From Bacteroidota bacterium (GTDB lineage: Bacteria; Bacteroidota; Bacteroidia; JACCXN01): a stretch of 64,000 nucleotides of DNA. Below are positions 8,808-18,640 of this stretch, piece after piece (position 1 is the first letter of the stretch; each line of letters opens with the position of its first letter). The notes under the pieces were generated by a model. The model was not told the DNA's origin. It worked only from the letters and a program-made list of their open reading frames with translations, and made no database searches. The translations under genes were made by a program, and so were the position numbers. Location: assembly GCA_013696965.1 (NCBI GenBank), contig JACCXN010000091.1:1-64000 (forward strand), read 5' to 3'.

Positions 8808-10034
8808 TTAAGCCTCAACTATTTCCATAACAGATTCAACAGCTCCTATAACCGCATTGATAACAGTATTTATATTATCATCTGACAAATCATAATAAAC
8901 AGGTAAAGAAATTTCTCTTGAGTAATTGTTCAGGGAAACAGGGTAATTACTCATGTCATAGCCGAGGGAGGCATAAAAACTCATTTTGGGAACAGGAATA
9001 AAGTGAACGTTCACAGAAACATCTTTATCAAATATTTTTTGAATAATTAAATCCCGTTGTTCCTCTGAAACACCTTTTATTCGAAGTGGAAAAAGATGAA
9101 AGCTGGAAGTTTTTTCATTTGTTTGAAAAACCGGAAGCTCAGCCCAACTATGCATAGCTAGCTTTGCAGCATATTTATTAAATATTTGCTTTCGTTTTAC
9201 TAGCGTGTCATCTTTATACCTATCTATTTCAATGAGCCCAATAGCAGCACAAATATCAGTCATGTTGCATTTATAACCGGCAGTAACAACATCATAGCGC
9301 CAGTTTCCTTTTTGGGTTTTGGCAAGGGCATCCTTGTTTTGTCCGTGAAGGGAAACAATACATAACTCCTTGTAAATTTCTTCATTATCAAATGGAGCTG
9401 GGAAGTTTAAGGCAATTGCACCTCCTTCTGCAGTGGTAAGGTTTTTAACAGCATGAAATGAAAAAGCAGAAACATCGGTTAAATTTCCAGCTACTTTTCC
9501 CTTATAAATAGCACCAAAGGAATGGGCAGCATCGGAAAGAACCATAATTCTACCTAATTTCTGTTGATTTTCACCTTTTGGAGCAAATATTTTTTGGATT
9601 TCATTCTCTTGAACAAGTTGATTTATTTGTTCATAATCACAAGGTAATCCGGCAAAATCAACAGGCATAATTACTTTTGTTTTTTCATTGATGGCTTGTC
9701 TTATCTCATTAACAGAAATATTAAAATCATCTTTATTTACATCCACAAATACAGGTTTAGCACCACAATGAATTACAACGTTTGCAGTAGCGCAATAAGT
9801 GTATGCAGGAAGAATAACCTCATCACCCTCTCCTACTCCATACCATCTGAGCATTAATTCAAGCCCTGCCGTTGCTGAATTAAGGGCAACTGTAGCTTTA
9901 TGACCACAATATGCAGTTATGGATTTTTCAAACTGCTTGGTTCTTGGCCCGGTAGTAATCCAACCTGATTTAAGGGCGGCTGTTACTTCGTCAATTATTT
10001 TCTGGTCAATTCTTGGAGGCGAGAATGGGATCAT
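8808..10034 (-). CDS. DegT/DnrJ/EryC1/StrS-family sugar aminotransferase
   Basis: This 408-residue PLP enzyme has the family landmarks in order: opening IPFSPPRID, SGWITTGPRTKQFE, the LPAYTYCATANVV stretch, DAAHSFGA, and the PLP lysine K197 in FHAVKNLTTAEGG. It would transfer an amino group to a 4-keto (less likely 3-keto) nucleotide sugar. A somewhat long segment between GLPCDYEQIN and RIMVLSDAAH departs from the usual length. Its 5' end overlaps the O-antigen ligase-like gene by 29 bp, and the PglC-like transferase follows at once. Together these suggest it makes the first sugar of the repeat unit. Confidence 0.88.
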   Translation of the reverse strand: MIPFSPPRIDQKIIDEVTAALKSGWITTGPRTKQFEKSITAYCGHKATVALNSATAGLELMLRWYGVGEGDEVILPAYTYCATANVVIHCGAKPVFVDVNKDDFNISVNEIRQAINEKTKVIMPVDFAGLPCDYEQINQLVQENEIQKIFAPKGENQQKLGRIMVLSDAAHSFGAIYKGKVAGNLTDVSAFSFHAVKNLTTAEGGAIALNFPAPFDNEEIYKELCIVSLHGQNKDALAKTQKGNWRYDVVTAGYKCNMTDICAAIGLIEIDRYKDDTLVKRKQIFNKYAAKLAMHSWAELPVFQTNEKTSSFHLFPLRIKGVSEEQRDLIIQKIFDKDVSVNVHFIPVPKMSFYASLGYDMSNYPVSLNNYSREISLPVYYDLSDDNINTVINAVIGAVESVMEIVEA

Positions 10035-11307
10035 TGTTACTTTGATTTAGGGAAAAAATGAAAATGCTGTTAAAGAAAGTGAAAAATATAACTCCAGCTT
10101 GCCTTTCAAGCATAGATTCGAATAAAAAATTAACGGCTACAAAAATAATAAATGCGCCATAAAGAATAAATTGATTTTTGTACGAAAAATAAAATGGAAA
10201 AATAAAACATAAAATAAGCACAGAAAATCCAAAGATCCCTAATGCAATAAAAGTATTCAAATATTGATTGTGAGAATTCAGCTTATGCTCATATTCAGTA
10301 GTCATTTCCATTTCTTTATACTTCTCAAGCATTTTATCTTTGGCATCACCAGTTCCAACACCTATCCAAAAATTGTTTTTTATAATTTCAATGGCAGCTT
10401 TCCATACTAATATTCTGCTACCTGTTCCATCAGTGCTTGTTTTTACTATTTCATTCTCACTGTTTCTTCCCTTTAATGCATCTGTTATTACAGATAATTG
10501 GGGTATCCTTACTGTAAAAAGTGGAGTGAAATAAATATTTAATGTAAAAAACAAACCAATTAAAAATCCAAACATCAAAACAACATGCTTAATTCCCTTT
10601 TTTTTAAGCAGGTTTCTTGAAAAATAAACCAAAAATAAAAGTAAACCAATCCAGCCGGCTTTAGAACTTAATAAAAGAATAAATACAATTAATAGAACAA
10701 TTAATGCATACCAATTCCAATTTAATTTCAAGGCATTTGTGTTTACTAAATGAAATAGTGCTGCCAATGCAAAAACACTATACATTGCAATATAACTGGG
10801 ATGAAAGAACACAGATAATTGTTCATAATAAAAATAACTTGCTCCCAAATCATAAGGAACTCCATATAAATCAACATAAACTGGTTTTAAAAAACGGTAA
10901 GCAGCCCAGGCAAAACAAGCAAAAGCATTTACAGCGCAACCATATATAAAAAATTTCAAATACCTATTCATGTTGTTCTTAAATGTATTAGAATAGGGAG
11001 AAAAAATAAGCGGAAATGCTAAAAAGGACAATTTAGTTTCAATTGTTTCGAACCCAAACTGCAAATTATCTGAGTAAAGCATACCTATGAGATATAAAAC
11101 AAAAAACAAAACCATCATTAATAAGGGAATGTTTTGTATGTTATGTTTAAAACCTTGGATAATTAATTTAGGATTGCTTAACCAATTAATAGCTAATAAA
11201 ATTACAACGGGAACAACGATATAGGGATTAGCAGGGATTAAAAAAGCCAATAATCCTGTAAGAAACAGATGTGTTTTTTCATTGAATTTTGGAGAAATCA
11301 TTTTCAA
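10006..11307 (-). CDS. O-antigen ligase / polymerase family membrane protein
   Basis: This 433-residue protein has about 11 hydrophobic segments and a large periplasmic loop. That loop carries the PF04932-type landmark NNFWIGVGTGDAKD and ends in a conserved SHNQYLNTFIALG region. WaaL ligases and Wzy polymerases share this fold and cannot be told apart by sequence. A second Wzy-like protein is encoded at 25748-27022, so this one may be the ligase and the other the polymerase. It overlaps the genes on both sides (4 bp and 29 bp), showing tight translational coupling. Confidence 0.82.
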   Translation of the reverse strand: MKMISPKFNEKTHLFLTGLLAFLIPANPYIVVPVVILLAINWLSNPKLIIQGFKHNIQNIPLLMMVLFFVLYLIGMLYSDNLQFGFETIETKLSFLAFPLIFSPYSNTFKNNMNRYLKFFIYGCAVNAFACFAWAAYRFLKPVYVDLYGVPYDLGASYFYYEQLSVFFHPSYIAMYSVFALAALFHLVNTNALKLNWNWYALIVLLIVFILLLSSKAGWIGLLLFLVYFSRNLLKKKGIKHVVLMFGFLIGLFFTLNIYFTPLFTVRIPQLSVITDALKGRNSENEIVKTSTDGTGSRILVWKAAIEIIKNNFWIGVGTGDAKDKMLEKYKEMEMTTEYEHKLNSHNQYLNTFIALGIFGFSVLILCFIFPFYFSYKNQFILYGAFIIFVAVNFLFESMLERQAGVIFFTFFNSIFIFSLNQSNNDPILASKN

Positions 11308-11933
11308 TGGCCTATTGCCTGGCTGGCAGGAATAAATGATTTATCATAATAATTTTCAAAACTTACTCCTTCCAGAAGTAATTTTTTATCTATGTTTTTG
11401 GTATCACCTACAATTTTTCCAGGATTGCCTACTATAACAGAATAGTCTGGAAAGTTACCTCTTACAATACTACCTGCGCCAATAATGCATCCTTTTCCAA
11501 TTGTTGTTCCAGCCAATATTACACAAGAAGTCCCAATAAAAGTATAGGCGCCAATTTCAACTGGTCCGCTTATATATCCGGGTCTATCATTGGCAGGAAC
11601 CTCAATGTATTTTTCTCCTAGCAATCGAATGGAATTCTCACTACTGTGTGTATAAATACAGGAATGAGATGCTATGTGAACTCCTTGCCCGATATTAATT
11701 CCCCCAATTCCATCAAGCAAACAAAAGTGCCCAATCCAAACATTATTATTTATGCTGATATTACCTTTATTGATGAGTTTAACAGAGGAGCTGATACGGG
11801 TTTTATTGAAGAACTTTTTTTCCTTAGTATTAAAAAAACCATAGACCATAAACGGTTTTTTAAAAAAAGCCAATGCATTTAAAACTAATGAAATAAAAAT
11901 ACCAAGAGGTGATAAATAAATCTTCCTAAACAT
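11304..11933 (-). CDS. Hexapeptide-repeat O-acyltransferase (WcaF/maltose acetyltransferase-like)
   Basis: This 209-residue left-handed beta-helix protein has repeated [I/V]-G-x-x hexapeptides (INIGQGVHIASHSCIYTHSS, VEIGAYTFIGTSCVILAG, GKGCIIGAGSIVRG) and the usual closing VIVGNPGKIVGD. Such enzymes move acetyl groups from acetyl-CoA to sugar hydroxyls, or to amines in some subfamilies. The N-terminal ~40 residues include a hydrophobic patch, as in CapG/WcaF-like capsule enzymes. It overlaps both neighbours by a few bases in the polysaccharide locus. It presumably decorates the repeat unit. Confidence 0.82.
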   Translation of the reverse strand: MFRKIYLSPLGIFISLVLNALAFFKKPFMVYGFFNTKEKKFFNKTRISSSVKLINKGNISINNNVWIGHFCLLDGIGGINIGQGVHIASHSCIYTHSSENSIRLLGEKYIEVPANDRPGYISGPVEIGAYTFIGTSCVILAGTTIGKGCIIGAGSIVRGNFPDYSVIVGNPGKIVGDTKNIDKKLLLEGVSFENYYDKSFIPASQAIGH

Positions 11934-13098
11934 GTTTCAAATTTATTTTATTGCAAATATACTTATAATAAAGCTTAGCATTTTCGGGAGTATAATTAAA
12001 AGAGGCTTTGCGAGAATTGTCTTTAAATCTGATTAAATCATCCTTATTCAAAGAAAGGTGAAGAACAAAGTTTGCAATTGCCTGGGGATTATTTCCGTTG
12101 AATATTTCACCACATTTATGCATAGCTATTAAAGTCCCCAATTCAGAATCAGCTGAGGCAAGGGCTAAAATTGCAGAACCTGCTGCCAGCATATAATATG
12201 TTTTACTAGGAACTGAAATATTTTCTGCCCCCTGGCTAAGGGTTACTACTCCAATATCAGCACAGCCTAAAGAAAAAGGCAGCACTTCTTTTTCCTGGTA
12301 GGGTAAAAGCAAAACATTTTCTAGTTTTTTTTCTTTAACAATCTGGCTTATTTTGACTTTTTTTACTCCATCGCCAATTATTACAAAGTGAATATTGGCA
12401 TTGTTTTTTAAAATTTCAGCTGAATCAATTATTGATTCAATGTTATGGGTTAAACCTAAATTACCTGAATACATTATTACCAATTTTTCAGTTAATTTAT
12501 GCTCTATGGCAAAAGGATTATCTTTTTTTGGAATAGGTTTTAGAAAATCAGATTTTACCCAGTTTGGAATAATAACTATTTCCTTTTTTGTGTATTTTTG
12601 AATAGCATCAGCTATATGTTGCCCTAGTGTAAAAATGGTTTCCGCATTATTAAAACACTTTATATTCATATTTTTCCATATCCTGATCAATAGGGAAGAT
12701 TCTTTCGATACGCCAAAATTCACCAATACATCCGGGTAAAGATCCCATATTACCAAATGATATTTTTGATTTCGTATTTTTTTAAAAAAAAGACCGATAA
12801 AAACAATAAAAGGTGGTGTTGTAACCAAAATCAATTCATTTTTCCTGCTTGAAAAAAGTACGTAAAAAAAAGAATAAACTGTAAAAACTGACCAGGTAAA
12901 CAAACGCTTGAAGCTGGAAGTACTGTTGTATTTTATTAAAGAAGTAAGTTTTACCTTTTGATCTAAAGCATCGTAATTGCTTTCTACAACGCCAGTTATT
13001 AAATGTACATCTGCCCCTTGCCGGGAAAAATTATTTACAATGTCAATTGATAATTGTCTGGTAACCTGAACAATATATATGTATTTTGCCGAACTCAT
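11926..13098 (-). CDS. Glycosyltransferase family 4-like (GT-B fold)
   Basis: This 390-residue WbuB-like glycosyltransferase has an N-terminal acceptor domain with a membrane-associating patch (YSFFYVLFSS, TTPPFIVFIGLFFKK) and the VIWDLYPDV segment typical of this branch. Its C-terminal donor domain has LVIMYSGNLGLTHN and VIIGDGVKK, and the terminal E of the usual EX7E motif is replaced by a SVPSKTYYMLAAG loop. It adds one sugar to the lipid-linked repeat unit from a nucleotide sugar at the cytoplasmic face. Donor and acceptor are not predictable. Confidence 0.85.
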   Translation of the reverse strand: MSSAKYIYIVQVTRQLSIDIVNNFSRQGADVHLITGVVESNYDALDQKVKLTSLIKYNSTSSFKRLFTWSVFTVYSFFYVLFSSRKNELILVTTPPFIVFIGLFFKKIRNQKYHLVIWDLYPDVLVNFGVSKESSLLIRIWKNMNIKCFNNAETIFTLGQHIADAIQKYTKKEIVIIPNWVKSDFLKPIPKKDNPFAIEHKLTEKLVIMYSGNLGLTHNIESIIDSAEILKNNANIHFVIIGDGVKKVKISQIVKEKKLENVLLLPYQEKEVLPFSLGCADIGVVTLSQGAENISVPSKTYYMLAAGSAILALASADSELGTLIAMHKCGEIFNGNNPQAIANFVLHLSLNKDDLIRFKDNSRKASFNYTPENAKLYYKYICNKINLKHV

Positions 13099-13122
13099 AT
13101 ATTTACTATCAATAGCACTAAA

Positions 13123-14130
13123 TTATTTATCCGCATTATTTGCAATCAGTTTTTTTGTATTAAAAACATTGTAGCGGTAAACCATTTTTATTAAATATTT
13201 AATTTTGTTTTTTAATCCTTTGCTTTTAATTAAAGCAAACTCTTGTAATGGTATGTTAAAACCAGGATCCATCAGTTTAACAACATTTTCATTGTCGCTC
13301 AACTCTTTAATATAAGGAACATACAGATTGTTAACTACAGGCATTGTAGGATGCCTCCAGCCCAGATCAACGATATCGTTTTTAAAAAAACGAACATGGT
13401 GAAAATGGTAAAAAACAGCTTCAAATTTTGAATTATCTTTCTTATGAATAAAGGTAATAATATTTGCTTTTCTTGAAACAAACGGGTATTGCTCAACATT
13501 CCATGATGCCAGGCCTCCGCCTAGATGTTGCAACACATGAACTCCTTTAAATCGTGTTGTCCAGTCATCCAAGTATTTCTGATCTCCGAATTTTCCATCT
13601 TCATATCTATCGTAACACCATTCAATACAAGCATTGCTCCACCATCTTAGGGCTTCCATGCCATATTCATCATTCAAAAAAGTAATAAACTGTACACAGT
13701 AAATTCCTGAAGTGGAAATTCTGTTAAACTTAGGTGGATAACGGTGTTCTGTTATCAATATAGAATTATTCCCCATTTCTTGAATTAAAATTTTGGGGTC
13801 CTGATAAAAATAAAGATCAGCATCAAGGTATGTACAGTGCGATACATTATACTTTTCAATAACATATAGAATTGTTGAAGAAGTACATGTCCAGCAGTAT
13901 TCTGCTTTTGTTCTTGTAGGTTTTACTGCAAGTAATCTGTCATTTTCAAAATCTGCAAGAGGAATAATTGTTGCCTTTTCAAGTTTTAATTTGTTTAAAA
14001 TATTAAAACTATTATCATCAAAAGCGAAAATATATAAATGAAAATCACCACATGATTTTTCCAATGATCTATACATTGTTAAACCACGCGTGAGGTAAAA
14101 AGAATCGAATAATGTACAGAAATTAAGCAT
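13123..14130 (-). CDS. GT-A type glycosyltransferase (GT8-like)
   Basis: This 335-residue protein starts MLNFCTLFDSFYLTRGLTMY, as in a group of putative glycosyltransferases found in polysaccharide loci. It has KAEYCWTCTSSTI and a metal-binding D103-A-D105 in TYLDADLYFY, then a conserved W-rich acceptor region (FGDQKYLDDW). The DxD and general layout resemble GT8/GT-A enzymes that use UDP-sugars with a divalent metal. No membrane helix is evident, so it would work at the cytoplasmic side on a lipid-linked intermediate. Confidence 0.72.
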   Translation of the reverse strand: MLNFCTLFDSFYLTRGLTMYRSLEKSCGDFHLYIFAFDDNSFNILNKLKLEKATIIPLADFENDRLLAVKPTRTKAEYCWTCTSSTILYVIEKYNVSHCTYLDADLYFYQDPKILIQEMGNNSILITEHRYPPKFNRISTSGIYCVQFITFLNDEYGMEALRWWSNACIEWCYDRYEDGKFGDQKYLDDWTTRFKGVHVLQHLGGGLASWNVEQYPFVSRKANIITFIHKKDNSKFEAVFYHFHHVRFFKNDIVDLGWRHPTMPVVNNLYVPYIKELSDNENVVKLMDPGFNIPLQEFALIKSKGLKNKIKYLIKMVYRYNVFNTKKLIANNADK

Positions 14131-14232
14131 GGATGTTATGTATAATATAAGTCAGAAACAAAATAATGGTTTTTTTTACTAAAATACTTAATGCAACATT
14201 TCTATAACAATTTAGCTTTCCAATCTTTAATA

Positions 14233-14982
14233 CTAAATTGGCATCTTTTGTTTTTTAAAATCACCTTTTGAAAAAAACTTTTCTATAAAACAATAAAGAA
14301 GAATAAAAAAATATCTGCTTCCCATTTCCTTAATTTTAAGTTTTGACTGACCATATTTTCTGTTAGTCCAGGAATTTGCCATAATTTCATAAGAATAACC
14401 TCTAATAATCGCCTTAAGGGGTAATTCAACTGTTAAATTAAAATGAGGAGACAAAATAGGTTTAATCCCCAGAATAACTTCTTTTTTATAAAGTTTAAAT
14501 GCATTTGTGGTATCATTGTAACTAATATTCATAACAATACCAATAATTCTATTCGCTATCCGATTAATTATTTTTTTTACTAAAGGATAATCAATAACCT
14601 TTCCCCCCCTGCTCCATCTGGTGCCAAAAACACAATCCACATCTTTCTCTAACATGGTGGTGTAAAATTTAATCAAATCATATGGAGAATCAGATAAGTC
14701 AGCCATCATTATAGCAACACAATCTCCATTAAACCTTTCTAAGCCATATTTGATTGCATTTCCAAAACCGTTAGGTCCAGGATTGGTAAAATACTTAACA
14801 GTTAATGGATACTTAAAGCATAATTCTTCCAATTTTTTTTCCGTGCAGTCTTTTGAATTATCATTTACAATTAAGATTTCGTGATCAATTTTGATATTAA
14901 TTAAAGCTGCTTCAATAGCATCAATTGTTTCTGTAATTGATTCTTCTTCATTATAAGCTGGAATAATAATACTTAACTTCAT
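14233..14982 (-). CDS. Family 2 glycosyltransferase (DPM1-like)
   Basis: This 249-residue GT2 protein begins LSIIIPAYNEEESI and carries VNDNSKDCTE and the metal site MMADLSDSP. It then has the DTTNAFKLYKKEVI and NRKYGQSKLKIKEMG features of dolichyl- or polyprenyl-phosphate hexose synthases, and no C-terminal TM pair. DPM1-like enzymes make a polyprenyl-phosphate sugar that is used on the outer side by GT-C transferases. The next two genes upstream encode GT-C-like membrane proteins, so a donor-synthase/GT-C relay is plausible (inference). Confidence 0.85.
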   Translation of the reverse strand: MKLSIIIPAYNEEESITETIDAIEAALINIKIDHEILIVNDNSKDCTEKKLEELCFKYPLTVKYFTNPGPNGFGNAIKYGLERFNGDCVAIMMADLSDSPYDLIKFYTTMLEKDVDCVFGTRWSRGGKVIDYPLVKKIINRIANRIIGIVMNISYNDTTNAFKLYKKEVILGIKPILSPHFNLTVELPLKAIIRGYSYEIMANSWTNRKYGQSKLKIKEMGSRYFFILLYCFIEKFFSKGDFKKQKMPI

Positions 14983-15004
14983 TGAATTAATTTTTATATA
15001 ATAA

Positions 15005-16579
15005 TTAAAAATACTTATGATCTAAATTTTCAATTGTAGATGAACCGTTAATTTCTTCTAACAATTTATTGATGTTAGAAGAAAAATTTAATATTTTTTC
15101 TTCAGAATCAATAATTTCAATAATTACTTGCGAATTAAGAGACGAATCTAAAGTATTACCGGCTTTTGTAACAGAATTAGTTTCAAAATTCTCAACATTT
15201 TTACGAATGAAAATCTTATCAATTTTATGTTCATTGGCAATATTAATAATCATTTCCAACAAAGGTTTATTATTATATTTATCTGTTTCTTTAATAAAAA
15301 TCTGAAGTAATTTACTTTTTAACTCCATTCTCATATTCACGTAAAATTCTGAATAGAACAATGGATATAAACTAAACAATATTAAGTATCCTAAAACATA
15401 AAAAGCATCGTGGTTTTCATTGTAAGACGAGCCTTCAAGCGAAAAAAAATGAAAACTACCTGCAATTATTGAATACCAACCTAATATTCTTGCAAAATGA
15501 GGATTCACAAAACCAAAAACGACAATGGAAACAATAATTCCGATATTCATTCTATCTAAGCTACCAGCCAAAAGTAAAATGTCAACAAACAGAACTAACA
15601 AAAACAATGACATTGCTACAATATTTATTTTTTTATATATAAATTGAAAACTCCACAATAAAATAGCTGCATAAACAAGAATATTTTTAAATACTAGCCA
15701 TTTTACAGGAAATAAATTTTTAGCAAAAATCCAAACTGATGCATGCGAAGGATCTACTCCGATGTTAGAATCCATTCTTGTTAACATCATATAAAGCACA
15801 TTAGGTAAAAATGGAATGAACCAAATAATCGAAAAAAACAAGGTTAATAATGAAAAATAACAACCTTTAATTATTAAAGGACGATTAATTTTGAAAATGT
15901 TTCCGGGCTCTTCTAATAGAAAAAAGAGACAAACCGGAAAAACAAATACTCCCAAACCTTTATATGCAATTGAACATCCCATAAAAATAGCACTCAAAAA
16001 TATTTTTTTATCTTTTGCAAAATAAATTGCAAGCAACATAAATAATATTTGCAGTCCTTTATCTTCAGGTAATATAGTACCCCAAAATAAAAGCGTTGGA
16101 GAAAGAGCACCAATTCCTAACATAAGAATCATATTTAACAATGATTTTTTAAGGTGCCAAAACTTAAGTAAAAAAAGTACAATTAAAGATGATAGTATAG
16201 AATCGAAAAATGCAAAAACAATTCGATAAGCAACCGGATCTCCATTGAATATTTTTTCAATTGCGCCAAAAAACAATAAAGAAAGGGGCAAATTACCACT
16301 TGAATAAAAATCCCACACCTCCTGTGATTGAGAAACATATTCAACAAAAGCTACATCATCCAGTCGCAATAAATTACGTAACTCCTTTCCATCATTAAAA
16401 TCGTATGGATTAATTCCGTGACTTATTAGCTGGCCGCCATCTCTGTATATACTCAGATCAATAAAGTTGTTTTGTTCAGGAAATGAGTATATAAAATGCA
16501 ATCTGATCAAAAATGCAGCAATAAAGGTAAATAAGAGGAAAACTTTCCTATTAGAATATAATTGTCGAACTATCAGCAT
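15005..16579 (-). CDS. GT-C-like polytopic membrane protein, shorter paralogue
   Basis: This 524-residue protein has about 10-11 TM helices over residues 15-410. The first extracytoplasmic loop carries IDLSIYRDGGQLISHGINPY, like the acidic loop of GT87/PMT-type GT-C transferases that use polyprenyl-phosphate sugars. The tail (about 415-524) is soluble. It aligns with the first half of the tail of the neighbouring 16663-18540 protein (KLLQIFIKETDKY versus KLFRIFIRESDKY; VIIEIIDSEEKI versus MIVEIADEKEKL), then stops. It is a tandem duplicate whose tail is shortened. Activity unproven; conserved loop acidic residues are kept. Confidence 0.7.
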   Translation of the reverse strand: MLIVRQLYSNRKVFLLFTFIAAFLIRLHFIYSFPEQNNFIDLSIYRDGGQLISHGINPYDFNDGKELRNLLRLDDVAFVEYVSQSQEVWDFYSSGNLPLSLLFFGAIEKIFNGDPVAYRIVFAFFDSILSSLIVLFLLKFWHLKKSLLNMILMLGIGALSPTLLFWGTILPEDKGLQILFMLLAIYFAKDKKIFLSAIFMGCSIAYKGLGVFVFPVCLFFLLEEPGNIFKINRPLIIKGCYFSLLTLFFSIIWFIPFLPNVLYMMLTRMDSNIGVDPSHASVWIFAKNLFPVKWLVFKNILVYAAILLWSFQFIYKKINIVAMSLFLLVLFVDILLLAGSLDRMNIGIIVSIVVFGFVNPHFARILGWYSIIAGSFHFFSLEGSSYNENHDAFYVLGYLILFSLYPLFYSEFYVNMRMELKSKLLQIFIKETDKYNNKPLLEMIINIANEHKIDKIFIRKNVENFETNSVTKAGNTLDSSLNSQVIIEIIDSEEKILNFSSNINKLLEEINGSSTIENLDHKYF

Positions 16580-16662
16580 AATTATTTAAAAAATTCAATA
16601 ATTTTATCAATTAATAAATCAACTTTTTTTCCTTTTTTATTTGAACCCAATTTTAAAAAAAA

Positions 16663-18540
16663 TCAAGATGATCTGCTAAAATATATTACTGTTTCAAAAA
16701 TTCCTCCGTGATTTTCATTCTTTTTAAATTCATAGAATTGATTTTTATTTAATAATTCTTTAAACTTATTAATTATGCTTTTATCAGGATCCATATTACC
16801 TTTATTTATTTGCAGCTGTATTTGTTGAATATTATTTAACAAATTATCCGAAAATAATCCAAGCAAGCTATAATATTCATTCATATCAAGATTAACTTTT
16901 AATCCAATCAAATTTTCAGAAAGATTCTTTTGTCTTATAAAACCTTCAAGACTGGCAACATTTTTAACAATAGGATTACTTTCATTAAACAAAACAAATT
17001 CAAACTTTTTCCTTTGTAAAAAATGTTTAATATTATAATAAAATTTATTTAATTTTTCCTTTTCATCAGCTATTTCAACTATCATAATTTTGTCAAAAGC
17101 CAGATCGACTGCGTTGCTTTTATAAATTTCAGAATTAGTTATCAATTTATTCACTTCCTTATGAATGGTTATCTCATTGAATTTTCCTTTTTTTGCCATC
17201 TCGGCAATCACTTCATGTAATGGGAAGCCCTTATATTTATCAGATTCTCTAATAAAAATCCGAAATAACTTTTCTTTAAGATTAGATTGTATCCATTTAT
17301 AAAATCCAGAATAAAATAAGGGATATGAACTGAATAATAAAAGATAAGATAAAGCATACATCGCATCGTGCTCTTCATTATAAACAGAAGGATCAGCAAA
17401 CAAAAGCAAACTTCCAGCAATAATTGAATACCATCCGAGTATTTGTGCAAAATGAGAATTCACAAGCCCGAAAGCAATTATAGAAATTATAATTCCAATA
17501 TTCATTTCAGCAAGATCATAGTGCAACGGCAAAATAGCTGAGCCAAGAATCAGAACAAAAATTGACATCATCATAATATCAATTTTTTTATAAATAAATT
17601 GATAAGACCAAATTAGTGCAATACAAACAATTATCAGATCTTTTAAAATAATCCAAGAGTTTGGAAATAATTGTTTCATAAAAATCCATATTGATGCATG
17701 TTCCGGTTCTGTGACATGGTTTGAAACTAATCCTGATTGGATAATATACATAACATCCGGATAAAAAGGAACAAACCAAATGCAAGAAATTAATAAGGTT
17801 AGTATAGTATATTTGTACCCTTGGATAAGATCATGCCTGTCAGTCCTAAAAATATTGTTCGGAGTATTGATAATTAAATAAAAGCAAATTGGAAAAATAA
17901 ACATTCCGACTTTCATGAATGCGATGGAACATCCAAGAAAAATTGCACTATTAATCCATTTTTTACCTCTTGCAAAATAAATAGCTAAGATCATTAATAA
18001 TATTCCAAGCCCTGCATCAGCAGGAATAATAGTTCCCCACAACAAGAGTGTTGGAGAAAAGACACCCATCCCTAATATTAAAAGGAGGTTTAAAAATGTC
18101 TGTTTTATTAGCCAAAATTGCAATAGAAACAGCACGATGAGTGCTGATAATATAGCATCAACAAATGCAAAAATAATTCTATAAGATTCTAAATCTCCGG
18201 TTGTTATTTTACTTATTACACTATAGTAGATTAAGGTAAGAGGAGATCTTTTTGTGACATGAAAGTTCCATTTTTCAATATATCCATCAATTATAGCGTT
18301 ATAAGAACTAAGATCAAGACGAATTTTGTCTCGCATTTCACTTCCTTCATTATAATTATATGGGTTTATTCTATATTTTACAAGCTGTCCGCCATCGATA
18401 TTAAAATTCAGATCAATTGATCTTGTTTCACTTACAGGAGTATCTAAATAAAATAGTCTAACAGAGAAAGCAACAATAAATGAGAAAATAACAAGAAATA
18501 ATTTTTTTCTTTTCAAAAACGAATTTAATAATTTATTCAT
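16663..18540 (-). CDS. GT-C-like membrane protein with C-terminal degenerate FkbM-like domain
   Basis: I prefer the ATG at 18540 (MNKLLNSFLKRKK, matching the paralogue's N-terminus) over one at 18582. The TM region parallels the 15005-16579 protein, including IDLNFNIDGGQLVKYRINPY. The final ~230 residues are soluble and resemble the FkbM methyltransferase encoded next door. ENLIGLKVNLDMNEYYSLLGLF matches that protein's ENIDVLKIDTEGHEYYCLEGLF position by position, and both end with an ELLNKN-x-F/Y-x-E motif. The acidic KIDTEG signature is degraded to KVNLDM and no VDVGAN SAM loop is seen. The domain is therefore probably not catalytic and may have a structural or binding role. Confidence 0.7.
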   Translation of the reverse strand: MNKLLNSFLKRKKLFLVIFSFIVAFSVRLFYLDTPVSETRSIDLNFNIDGGQLVKYRINPYNYNEGSEMRDKIRLDLSSYNAIIDGYIEKWNFHVTKRSPLTLIYYSVISKITTGDLESYRIIFAFVDAILSALIVLFLLQFWLIKQTFLNLLLILGMGVFSPTLLLWGTIIPADAGLGILLMILAIYFARGKKWINSAIFLGCSIAFMKVGMFIFPICFYLIINTPNNIFRTDRHDLIQGYKYTILTLLISCIWFVPFYPDVMYIIQSGLVSNHVTEPEHASIWIFMKQLFPNSWIILKDLIIVCIALIWSYQFIYKKIDIMMMSIFVLILGSAILPLHYDLAEMNIGIIISIIAFGLVNSHFAQILGWYSIIAGSLLLFADPSVYNEEHDAMYALSYLLLFSSYPLFYSGFYKWIQSNLKEKLFRIFIRESDKYKGFPLHEVIAEMAKKGKFNEITIHKEVNKLITNSEIYKSNAVDLAFDKIMIVEIADEKEKLNKFYYNIKHFLQRKKFEFVLFNESNPIVKNVASLEGFIRQKNLSENLIGLKVNLDMNEYYSLLGLFSDNLLNNIQQIQLQINKGNMDPDKSIINKFKELLNKNQFYEFKKNENHGGIFETVIYFSRSS

Positions 18541-18640
18541 AATTATTATTTTAAATCTTGATATCCATCTTCCATAATGCAATGAGAATTATGGAAAGTT
18601 ATAATACAAAATATAAACTAAGCTGTTCCTGGTCGCATTT

